Shown here: piece by piece, positions 8,291-14,950 of the stretch
Layout of the letters: each line of letters starts with the position of its first letter
Numbering within the stretch: the first letter of the stretch is position 1
Assembly (NCBI GenBank): GCA_963702555.1
Contig: CAVPCW010000006.1
Coordinates: 310,001-374,000, forward strand
Source: CAMFLJ01 sp963702555
Lineage (GTDB): Bacteria > Actinomycetota > Acidimicrobiia > Acidimicrobiales > Acidimicrobilacustridaceae
Reading direction: 5' to 3'
Length of the DNA: 64,000 nt
The notes under the pieces: generated by a model
What the model was told of the DNA's origin: nothing
Seen by the model: only the letters and a program-made list of their open reading frames with translations
Databases searched by the model: none
Program-made: the position numbers and the translations under genes

Positions 8291-9511
8291 ATGGACCGCC
8301 TCGACCTCGTCGACCCCGGCCTCTACGTCGACGGGGTGCCCCGCGAGTACCTCCGCTGGCTGCGCGACAACGAGCCGGTGGCGTGGCACGACGAGCCCGA
8401 CGGCCCCGGCTACTGGGTCCTCTCCCGGTACGACGACGTCGTGGCCGCCAACCGCGACTGGGAGCGCTACTCCAACGCGCTGAAGGGCTCGTCGATCGAG
8501 GAGGCCCGCAGCGCGGAGGAGCTCGAGATCCGCCGCCGGATCTTCGTGAACCAGGACCCGCCCGACCACACCCGCCACCGCAAGCTGGTGAGCCACGCCT
8601 TCACCCCCGGTCACGTGAAGCGCATGACCCCGATGATCGAGCAGACCTGCACCCGCCTGGTCGACGGGCTCCTCGACGGCGAGGTCCACGACTTCGTCGA
8701 CGTGGCCGAGGAGCTGTCGTTCCAGATGGTCGCCACCCTCTTCGGCGTGCCCGAGGCCGACTGGCCCGAGCTGCTCACCATCACCCGCCAGCTCGCCGAC
8801 TTCCAGGAGCCGGAGGTCAACCCCGGCCTGGCCCCGCGGCCGGAGGTGCAGCAGGCGATGTTCGCCTACGGCGCCGGGCTGGTGGCCGAGGTCCGGGCCG
8901 ACCCCGACGCCCACCGCGGGGTGGTCGTCGATCTCGTGCAGGCCGAGCTGGTCGAGGACGGCGAGGTCCACCGACTCTCCGACCTCGAGCTGGTCGCGTT
9001 CTTCCCCGCCGTGCTCGTCGGCGGGCTGAGCACCACCGCCCACGCCATGACCGAGGCCGTGCACGCGTGGATCGAGGACCCCACGATCTTCGAGCCGTGG
9101 CTCGGTGGCGGGGAGTGCCCGCCCCAGGTCGTGGAGGAGCTGCTGCGCTGGCGGGGGCCGGTGATGACGTTCCGTCGCACCGCCACCGTCGACCACGAGC
9201 TGCGGGGCCAGTCCATCCGCGCCGGCGACAAGGTGCTGCTGTCGTACGCCTCCGCCAACCGCGACGAGCGCCACTTCCCCGACCCCGACCGCTTCGACCC
9301 GGCCCGCACGCCGCTCGACCACGTCGCCTTCGGCGGGGGTGGTCCGCACTTCTGCATCGGGGCGCAGCTCGCCCGACTCGACCTCCGCCTCGTGCTCTCC
9401 GAGCTGTTCCGCCGGGTCGGGTCGTTCGAGGCGGCGGGCGAGCCGCAGCGCCTACGGGCCAACCAGTTCGCCGGCTGGCTGCACCACCCCGTGGTGGCCC
9501 GCCCCCGCTGA
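8291..9511 (+). CDS. Cytochrome P450
   Basis: Heme monooxygenase, soluble bacterial class I type, which would need a ferredoxin and reductase such as those at 60.6-62.1 kb. The 406-residue product has the I-helix segment near VGGLSTTAHAM, ExxR in EELLRW (about 283) and the heme-binding loop FGGGGPHFCIGAQLA with the Cys ligand at residue 355. It starts two bases after the SDR stop. The pairing with an SDR suggests hydroxylation followed by alcohol oxidation of a terpenoid, steroid or lipid; that is inference. Confidence 0.95.
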   Translation: MDRLDLVDPGLYVDGVPREYLRWLRDNEPVAWHDEPDGPGYWVLSRYDDVVAANRDWERYSNALKGSSIEEARSAEELEIRRRIFVNQDPPDHTRHRKLVSHAFTPGHVKRMTPMIEQTCTRLVDGLLDGEVHDFVDVAEELSFQMVATLFGVPEADWPELLTITRQLADFQEPEVNPGLAPRPEVQQAMFAYGAGLVAEVRADPDAHRGVVVDLVQAELVEDGEVHRLSDLELVAFFPAVLVGGLSTTAHAMTEAVHAWIEDPTIFEPWLGGGECPPQVVEELLRWRGPVMTFRRTATVDHELRGQSIRAGDKVLLSYASANRDERHFPDPDRFDPARTPLDHVAFGGGGPHFCIGAQLARLDLRLVLSELFRRVGSFEAAGEPQRLRANQFAGWLHHPVVARPR

Positions 9512-9545
9512 GGGCCACGGTCGGCGACAGGGCTACCCTCGCCGC

Positions 9546-10010
9546 ATGCCGCGCCGCCGCTGGGCCCTTCTCGCCGTCTTCGTCGCCTGGACCACCTACG
9601 TCTGGGTCACCCGCATCACCAACACGTGGGGCTCCGACGTCGAGACCACCGGCGCCAAGGTGTTCTCCACCGTGCTGTCCGGTGTGATGCTCGCCCTCGC
9701 CGTGGGCGGTGTGGTGGTGCTGGTGCGCACCTGGAAGCGGCCGCTCACCGTCGGTGCCGCCCGCTTCCTGCAGGTGTACTGCGGCGTCACCGTCGTCGTC
9801 TGGGTCGTGCGGGCCGTGCAGATCATCGCCTCCGACCACGACGTGCCGTTCAAGGTGGTGCACGTCGTGCTCGGCGTGATCTCCATCGCCCTGGCCGCCG
9901 GCGTGTGGCGCACCGCCGCCCCGGTCGCCGGCCGTCGCTCATCCGGGCGTCCCGTCACCGGTGGGCCCGAGCGCCCCCTCGCCGATGCCGGAGATGGTGG
10001 CCGGCGCTGA
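9546..10010 (+). CDS. Small membrane protein, four predicted helices
   Basis: Not recognised as a named family. The 154-residue product has hydrophobic segments at about residues 6-22, 38-57, 76-95 and 103-120, then a hydrophilic Gly/Pro/Arg tail of about 30 residues. That makes it a four-helix integral membrane protein with a cytoplasmic tail. TACCCT (9534-9539) lies exactly six bases before the ATG, so the message is probably leaderless. No clue to function comes from its neighbours. Confidence 0.7.
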   Translation: MPRRRWALLAVFVAWTTYVWVTRITNTWGSDVETTGAKVFSTVLSGVMLALAVGGVVVLVRTWKRPLTVGAARFLQVYCGVTVVVWVVRAVQIIASDHDVPFKVVHVVLGVISIALAAGVWRTAAPVAGRRSSGRPVTGGPERPLADAGDGGRR

Positions 10011-10034
10011 CGCCCGGCTAACCTCCCCGACGCC

Positions 10035-10358
10035 ATGGGACAGCCAGTCACCGTCATCGAGAAGCCCTCTGCGCACCCCGGTGTGGTGCGCTACGAGACC
10101 AACCGTGCCCTCACCGGCATGGGTCACGAGATCTACCGGTCGATCGACGACGTGAAGGCCGACCGCCCCGCCGATCGCATCGCCCGCGCGCTCTTCGAGC
10201 ACGGTGGCGTCGAGGCCGTGCACGTGAACGCCAACGTGATCACGGTCCACTTCGAGCGGGCCGATGGCCAGGCCGGGGTGAAGGAAGTGATCGAGGACCT
10301 CTACACCTACTACCGCGAGGGTGTCGAGGTCGTCGTGCCGGAAGGCGTGGCCGAGTAG
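10035..10358 (+). CDS. Nfu/NifU N-terminal-domain protein
   Basis: Resembles the Nfu_N scaffold domain of Fe-S cluster carrier proteins. The 107-residue product is essentially this one domain, with IYRSIDDVKADRPADRIA and HVNANVITVHFERAD typical of the beta-alpha fold. The C-terminal CxxC cluster-binding domain of full Nfu proteins is absent, and there is no Cys in the protein, so it cannot hold a cluster alone. It may be an adaptor for Fe-S assembly or a stand-alone domain of other use. TAACCT (10019-10024) lies ten bases before the ATG. Confidence 0.75.
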   Translation: MGQPVTVIEKPSAHPGVVRYETNRALTGMGHEIYRSIDDVKADRPADRIARALFEHGGVEAVHVNANVITVHFERADGQAGVKEVIEDLYTYYREGVEVVVPEGVAE

Positions 10359-10438
10359 GTCCGTTCGGCCCGGCCCCGCCCGACACGGCGGGGCTAGCTT
10401 CGGCGCGTCTCCCCCCGTCACGCCCGAAAGGCATCGCC

Positions 10439-11206
10439 ATGGCTCGCTTCAAGGTCGGCATCCAGCTCCAGCCCCAGCACACGACCATGGTCGACCTGCG
10501 CGAGGCCTGGCGGGCCGCCGATGCCATGGGCGCCGACTCCATCTGGACCTGGGACCACTTCTACCCGCTGTACGGCGAGCCCGACGGCACCCACTTCGAG
10601 GGCTGGGTCACCCTCGCGGCGATGGCCGCCGACACCACCTCGGCCAGGGTCGGGATGCTCGTCACCGGCAACACCTACCGGAACCCGGAGCTGCTGGCCG
10701 ACATGGCCCGCACCCTCGACCACGTGAGCGACGGCCGGGCCTACCTGGGCCTCGGCGCCGGCTGGTTCGAGCGTGACTACAGCGAGTACGGCTACGAGTT
10801 CGGCACCGCCGGCTCCCGGCTGCGCGAGCTCGAGACCTCGCTCGAGCGCATCGTGGCCCGCCTCGGGAAGCTCAACCCGCCGCCCGTCGGTGGTCTCCCG
10901 ATCCTCATCGGCGGTGGGGGCGAGAAGGTCACCCTGCGCCTCGTGGCCCGTTTCGCCGACGCCTGGAACACCTTCGGCCCGCCCGAGAACTTCGCCCACA
11001 AGAACGCGGTGCTCGACCAGTGGTGTGCCGACCTCGGGCGTGACCCGTCCGAGATCGAGCGCACGGTCGGCATCAGCGGGGGTGAGGTCGACAACGTCGA
11101 GGCCTACCTCGAGGCCGGCGCGACCCACCTCATCCTCATGACCGGCGCCGACGGCCCGTTCGACCTCACCGACCTCCAGCGCCTCCTCGACCTCCGCGAC
11201 GCCTGA
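10439..11206 (+). CDS. LLM-class (F420-dependent type) oxidoreductase, copy 1
   Basis: Luciferase-like monooxygenase TIM barrel, of the group that generally uses coenzyme F420 in actinobacteria. The 255-residue product shows the early FKVGIQLQPQ strand, SIWTWDHFYPLYG (about 36), VGMLVTGNTYRNP (about 72), GLGAGWFERDYSEYG (about 104) and the strand LPILIGGGGEKVTL. It is shorter than the other three LLM copies in the window (326-343 residues). TAGCTT at 10395-10400 may be the -10, with a leader of about 32 bases. Confidence 0.88.
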   Translation: MARFKVGIQLQPQHTTMVDLREAWRAADAMGADSIWTWDHFYPLYGEPDGTHFEGWVTLAAMAADTTSARVGMLVTGNTYRNPELLADMARTLDHVSDGRAYLGLGAGWFERDYSEYGYEFGTAGSRLRELETSLERIVARLGKLNPPPVGGLPILIGGGGEKVTLRLVARFADAWNTFGPPENFAHKNAVLDQWCADLGRDPSEIERTVGISGGEVDNVEAYLEAGATHLILMTGADGPFDLTDLQRLLDLRDA

Positions 11207-11234
11207 CCCCCGACCCGCCTCTCTCCCGCCCCCT

Positions 11235-11366
11235 GTGAGGTGGCTCACCCTCCTGAAAGGTGGCTCACCTCGTCCAGCGGGCCGAAGCAGGTGAGCCAGC
11301 TTTCGAAGGTCAGCCCAAAGGTGGCTCACCTCGTCCAGCGGGCCGAAGCAGGTGAGCCAGCTTTCG
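11235..11366. repeat. Palindromic repeat patch with a 50-bp identical direct repeat
   Basis: Two identical 50-bp units (11256-11305 and 11317-11366) are separated by 11 bases. Each unit is itself an inverted repeat: AAAGGTGGCTCACCT and AGGTGAGCCAGCTTT differ by one position over 15 bases and flank an 18-base spacer. A third partial arm (GTGAGGTGGCTCACC) begins at 11235. The same GTGGCTCAC/GTGAGCCA core recurs at 49545-49637. It lies between the 3' end of an LLM gene and the imuA promoter. Confidence 0.85.
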
Positions 11367-11391
11367 GAGGAGGGGAAGGATCGGTTGCGGG

Positions 11392-11413
11392 TATCGAACG
11401 GGTGTTCGATACT
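11392..11413 (+). promoter_or_regulatory. LexA (SOS) box overlapping the imuA promoter
   Basis: TATCGAACGGGTGTTCGATA (11392-11411) is a perfect palindrome with 8-bp arms and matches the actinobacterial LexA consensus TCGAAC-N4-GTTCGA. The adjoining GATACT (11408-11413) ends six bases before the GTG at 11420, so LexA would sit directly on the -10 of a leaderless transcript. This is the main reason for the imuA start chosen. Confidence 0.85.
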
Positions 11414-11419
11414 GGTGGG

Positions 11420-12160
11420 GTGGTCGTCCCCGCCGAGCTGCGACAGGTCGCCGACCGGGCCCGCCCGGTCACGCTGGCCCGTGAGCGCACCCTTCCCGTC
11501 GCCGAGCCGTTGCAGGCCCTCCTGCCCGACGGCGCCCTGGCCCGGGGGAGCGCGGTCGCCGTCGTCGGCACCGGGGCCACCAGCCTCGCCCTGAACCTGG
11601 CGTCGGCCTCCTCCCTCGCCGGCTCGTGGGTGGTGGTCGTGGGCCTGGCCGAGCTGGGCCTGGCCGCCGCCGCCGAGGCCGGCATCGACCTGCGCCGCCT
11701 CGCTCTCGTCGCTGCCCCCGACTCCGGCCGTTGGGCCGCGGTGGTGGCCGCCCTCGTCGGTGGGGTCGACCTCATCGTCGTCGACGGTCGGGCCCCGCTC
11801 ACCCCGGGCGAGGGCCGTCGCCTGGCGTCCCGGGTGCGTGAGCGCGGCTCGGTGCTGGTCCCCGTCACGCCGGGCTCGGCCGGCCCGACCCGCCGGCCTG
11901 GTGCGTGGCCGAGCGACGTCACCCTCTCGGTGGTCCGGGGCCGCTGGGAGGGGCTGGGCGACGGTCACGGCCACCTGCGCCGCCGACGGGTGCAGGTCGA
12001 GGCCGAGGGCCGGGGCCGCGCTGCCCGCCCCCGCCGGGCCGAGCTGTGGCTGCCCTCCGAGCGCGGGCCCGCCTCCTCGCTGCCCCTCACCGCCACCCCG
12101 ACGAGGGGGAAGGAGGGGTCGACGGTGGTGCCCTTCCCCGGCGGCCGGCTGGCGGGATGA
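11420..12160 (+). CDS. imuA: ImuA-type RecA-like mutasome accessory protein
   Basis: Accessory factor of the damage-inducible ImuA-ImuB-DnaE2 translesion synthesis machinery. The 246-residue product is a RecA/SulA-like NTPase fold: a Walker A-like GTGATSLALNLA (about 50-61), a hydrophobic strand WVVVVGLAELG, and a Walker B-like strand VDLIVVDGRAPL. The Walker A lacks the usual Lys-Ser/Thr, so ATP use is doubtful. The C-terminus is Arg-rich. The GTG at 11420 was chosen because the LexA box and -10 lie just upstream; longer in-frame versions would translate the repeat patch. imuB follows after seven bases. Confidence 0.82.
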   Translation: MVVPAELRQVADRARPVTLARERTLPVAEPLQALLPDGALARGSAVAVVGTGATSLALNLASASSLAGSWVVVVGLAELGLAAAAEAGIDLRRLALVAAPDSGRWAAVVAALVGGVDLIVVDGRAPLTPGEGRRLASRVRERGSVLVPVTPGSAGPTRRPGAWPSDVTLSVVRGRWEGLGDGHGHLRRRRVQVEAEGRGRAARPRRAELWLPSERGPASSLPLTATPTRGKEGSTVVPFPGGRLAG

Positions 12161-12167
12161 GCTCGGG

Positions 12168-13739
12168 ATGAGCCCGGAGGCGGTGGTGCGCACCCTCGTG
12201 GTGGCGTGCCCCGACTGGCCGGTCACCGCCGCGGGGCCACCCCCCGCCGAGCCGGCGGCGGTCATCCGGGCCAACCGGGTGGTGGCCACCTCGCCCGCGG
12301 CCCGCGTCGACGGGGTCGAGGTCGGCCAGCGCCGCCGGGAGGCCCAGGGCCGGTGCCCGGCGCTCGTCGTGCTCGAGGCCGACCCCGGCCGCGACGCCCG
12401 GGCGTTCGAGGTCGTGGCCGCCGCCCTCGAGCGCTTCACGCCCCGGATCGAGCTGTCCCGTCCCGGCCTGGCCGCCTTCCCCACCCGGGGCCCGTCGCGC
12501 TACTTCGGCGGCGACGAGGCCCTGGCCGCGGCCGTGGCCGCTGCCGTCGAGGAGGTCCTCGTCGGCCTCGGCTGGCCCGGCTCGGCTGGGGTCGGGGTGG
12601 CCGACGGGGCCTTCGCCGCGCTCCACGCCGCCGGGCCCGAGGCCACCCACGTGGTCGCGCCCGGTGGCTCGGCCGCCCACCTGGCCCCGTTGCCGGTCTC
12701 GGTGCTCGGCCGCCCCGAGCTGGCCGACGTGCTGGTGCGCCTGGGCCTGCGCACCCTCGGCGCCTTCGCCGCCCTCGAGCCCGCCGACGTCGTCGCCCGC
12801 TTCGGCGCCGACGGTCGCGTCGCCCACCGCCTGGCCCGTGGCCTCGACGAGCGCCCGCCCGCCACCTCGCCGCCGCCCCGCCACCTGGAGGTCGCGGCCG
12901 AGCTCGACCCACCCGCCGAGCGGGTCGACGTCGCCGCCTTCGTGGCCAAGGGACTGGCCGACGAGCTCCACTCCCGCCTCGACGCCGACGGCCTGGCCTG
13001 CACCCGGATCTGCATCCTGGCCGAGACCGAGCACGCCGAGCGCAGCGAGCGGGTGTGGCGCCACGAGGGCGCGCTCAGCGCCGGCGCCCTGGCCGACCGG
13101 GTGCGCTGGCAGCTCGACGGCTGGCTCAACGGCCCGGCCGCCATCCGCCCCACGAGCGGCATCACCCGCCTGGTGCTCACCCCCGACGAGGTCGTGGCCG
13201 CCACGGGTCGCCAGCTCGGCTTCTGGGGAGGGGAGACCGCCGCCGACGAGCGGGCCGCCCGCGCCCTGGCCCGGGTGCAGGGCCTGCTCGGCACCGACGC
13301 CGTCTCGGTCCCCGAGCTGCGGGGCGGCCGGGGCCCGGGGGAGCGGGTCGCCCGGGTGCCGGCCGCCGCGGTCGACCTGGCCGCGGACCGCTCACCACCT
13401 CCCGGGGCCGAGGCCCCCTGGCCCGGCCGGGTGCCCGTCCCCACGCCGGCCCTCGTGCCCTCCGAGCCGGTGCCGGTGGAGGTGCGCACCGCCGTCGGCA
13501 CGGTGCCCGGGGTCAGCGGCCGGGGCCACCTCGACGGCGATCCGGCGACGGTCTCGTTCGGCCGGGGTGCCCCGGTGGAGGTCGTGGCGTGGGCCGGCCC
13601 GTGGCCGGTCGACGAGCGCTGGTGGGACCCGGAAGGCCACCGGCGCCGGGCCCGCCTCCAGCTGCAACTGGCCGACGGCCGGGCCGTGCTGGTGCACGTC
13701 GAGGGCGGTCGCTGGGCGGTCGAGGGCATCTACGACTGA
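12168..13739 (+). CDS. imuB: ImuB, Y-family polymerase-like mutasome adaptor
   Basis: Non-catalytic Y-family homologue that bridges DnaE2 to the sliding clamp in SOS mutagenesis. The 523-residue product keeps the Y-family frame: ANRVVATSPAARVDGV (about 40), RRREAQGRCP (about 58), RPGLAAFPTRGPSRYFGG (about 98), and VGVADGAFAALHAA (about 140). The acidic catalytic residues of true polymerases are missing; for example DWP replaces the first DxD region. The C-terminal region WWDPEGHRRRARLQLQLADGRAVLV is typical of actinobacterial ImuB. The ATG lies seven bases after the imuA stop, so the pair is one operon. Confidence 0.9.
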   Translation: MSPEAVVRTLVVACPDWPVTAAGPPPAEPAAVIRANRVVATSPAARVDGVEVGQRRREAQGRCPALVVLEADPGRDARAFEVVAAALERFTPRIELSRPGLAAFPTRGPSRYFGGDEALAAAVAAAVEEVLVGLGWPGSAGVGVADGAFAALHAAGPEATHVVAPGGSAAHLAPLPVSVLGRPELADVLVRLGLRTLGAFAALEPADVVARFGADGRVAHRLARGLDERPPATSPPPRHLEVAAELDPPAERVDVAAFVAKGLADELHSRLDADGLACTRICILAETEHAERSERVWRHEGALSAGALADRVRWQLDGWLNGPAAIRPTSGITRLVLTPDEVVAATGRQLGFWGGETAADERAARALARVQGLLGTDAVSVPELRGGRGPGERVARVPAAAVDLAADRSPPPGAEAPWPGRVPVPTPALVPSEPVPVEVRTAVGTVPGVSGRGHLDGDPATVSFGRGAPVEVVAWAGPWPVDERWWDPEGHRRRARLQLQLADGRAVLVHVEGGRWAVEGIYD

Positions 13740-13814
13740 AGGTCGGGTGCCGCGGTGCCGATCACCACACGACCGGTCGGCGGACGTGCTCGGCCACGAA
13801 CCTGCGGAGATCAC

Positions 13815-14351
13815 ATGAGCGAGCAGACCCTCGTCGACAAGGCCCAGGCCGCGGTCGGCCCGGCCGACACCATCCTCGCCGCGGCGGCGTTCCAGCCCCG
13901 TGGCACCGACGGCGGCCTCGCCGGCGGCCACGCCCTGGGCGAGTCGATCGGCCACACCTTCGGTGGCGGTCTCGGCGGCGCCATCGGTGGCCTGGTGGGC
14001 GCAGCCGTCGGGGCGGAGGAGGTCAAGAAGGTCGGCGGCCTGTCGTCCGATTCAAGCGGCGCGCTCAACGTGGTGCCGTGGGAGTCGCTCGTTGCCGTGT
14101 CGAAGGACAAGGTCTACGGCTGGCGGCTGCAGCTCCAGGGCATGCACACGGCTCCCACGGAGGCACTCTTCACCCTCGACCGGTCCGACATCGCCATCAC
14201 GGTGCACAGCCGGGTGGGTGTTCACACCTTCGAGCTGCAGGACCTCTCGAGCGGCACGCGGTGGGAGTTCGAGGGCAACCGGATCAACAGCCATCTGAGC
14301 TCGTTGGTGTCCGAGCTGCACGAGGTCCCGGTGACCGAGCTCAGTTCCTGA
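13815..14351 (+). CDS. Hypothetical protein with a glycine-zipper segment and a PH-like C-terminal half
   Basis: Not recognised. The 178-residue product has an Ala-rich start, then a glycine-zipper stretch GGGLGGAIGGLVGAAVGAEE (about 50-70) that could form a membrane-associated hairpin. The beta-rich second half (ESLVAVSKDKVYGWRLQL onward) resembles PH/GRAM-like domains in secondary structure only. The ATG at 13815 follows GGAGA by four bases, which is tight. It lies between imuB and the phosphoesterase gene and separates imuAB from dnaE2. Confidence 0.65.
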   Translation: MSEQTLVDKAQAAVGPADTILAAAAFQPRGTDGGLAGGHALGESIGHTFGGGLGGAIGGLVGAAVGAEEVKKVGGLSSDSSGALNVVPWESLVAVSKDKVYGWRLQLQGMHTAPTEALFTLDRSDIAITVHSRVGVHTFELQDLSSGTRWEFEGNRINSHLSSLVSELHEVPVTELSS

Positions 14352-14363
14352 GCCGGCCCACGT

Positions 14364-14879
14364 TCAGTCGACCAGGAGCACCTGGTGGCTCAGCACCCGG
14401 CCGCCGCCGAGCTCCAGCACGCCCATGGTGTGGTGGGGCTGGCGGCGGCGCTGCATCGCCGAGCCCGGATTGAACAGCAACTGCCCGGGGTCGCCCTCGG
14501 CCGCCCACGGCTCGTGGCTGTGGCCGAACACCACGACGTCGGCGGTGGGGAACCAACGGCGCATCCGGGCCTCGCGGCCCGCCCTCACCCCGGTGTCGTG
14601 GACCATGGCGATCCGCACCCCTGCCAGCTCGACCTCGAGCCGGTCGGGGAGGCGGCGGACCAGCTCGTGGTCGTTGTTGCCGAGCACCACGTGGAAGGGC
14701 TTGTCGTCGACCAGCGCGGTGAAGGCGTCGAGGGCCCCGGCATCGAGCACGTCGCCCGCGTGCAGCACGGCGTCGGCGGCCTCGATCCCGGCCACGACGG
14801 GTGCCGGGAGCCGGTCGATGCCGCCTCTCAGATGGGTGTCGCTCAGGACCGCGACCCGCAGGTCCACCGCTCGGCTCAT
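14364..14879 (-). CDS. YfcE/MJ0936-type metallophosphoesterase
   Basis: Small calcineurin-like phosphodiesterase; cytoplasmic, substrate unknown. The 171-residue product holds the complete dimetal motif series: AVLSDTH (about 10), HAGDV (about 38), LGNND (about 62), VHDTG (about 86) and GHSHEPW (about 114), then FNPGS. The ATG at 14879 gives the family length; an upstream in-frame ATG adds 31 unrelated residues. Its stop faces the stop of the preceding gene with a 12-base gap, and it is divergent from the subtilase. Confidence 0.9.
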   Translation of the reverse strand: MSRAVDLRVAVLSDTHLRGGIDRLPAPVVAGIEAADAVLHAGDVLDAGALDAFTALVDDKPFHVVLGNNDHELVRRLPDRLEVELAGVRIAMVHDTGVRAGREARMRRWFPTADVVVFGHSHEPWAAEGDPGQLLFNPGSAMQRRRQPHHTMGVLELGGGRVLSHQVLLVD

Positions 14880-14950
14880 CCGTTGATGGTCGCGCGGCGA
14901 GCAGTGGTCCCGCGACACGCCGCGCGCCTGACCCACCGGTAGGGTGGCCA

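Noticed and set aside
11256..11366. The 50-bp direct repeats as a CRISPR array
   Set aside because: Only two units with an 11-base gap, each internally palindromic, and no cas gene nearby.
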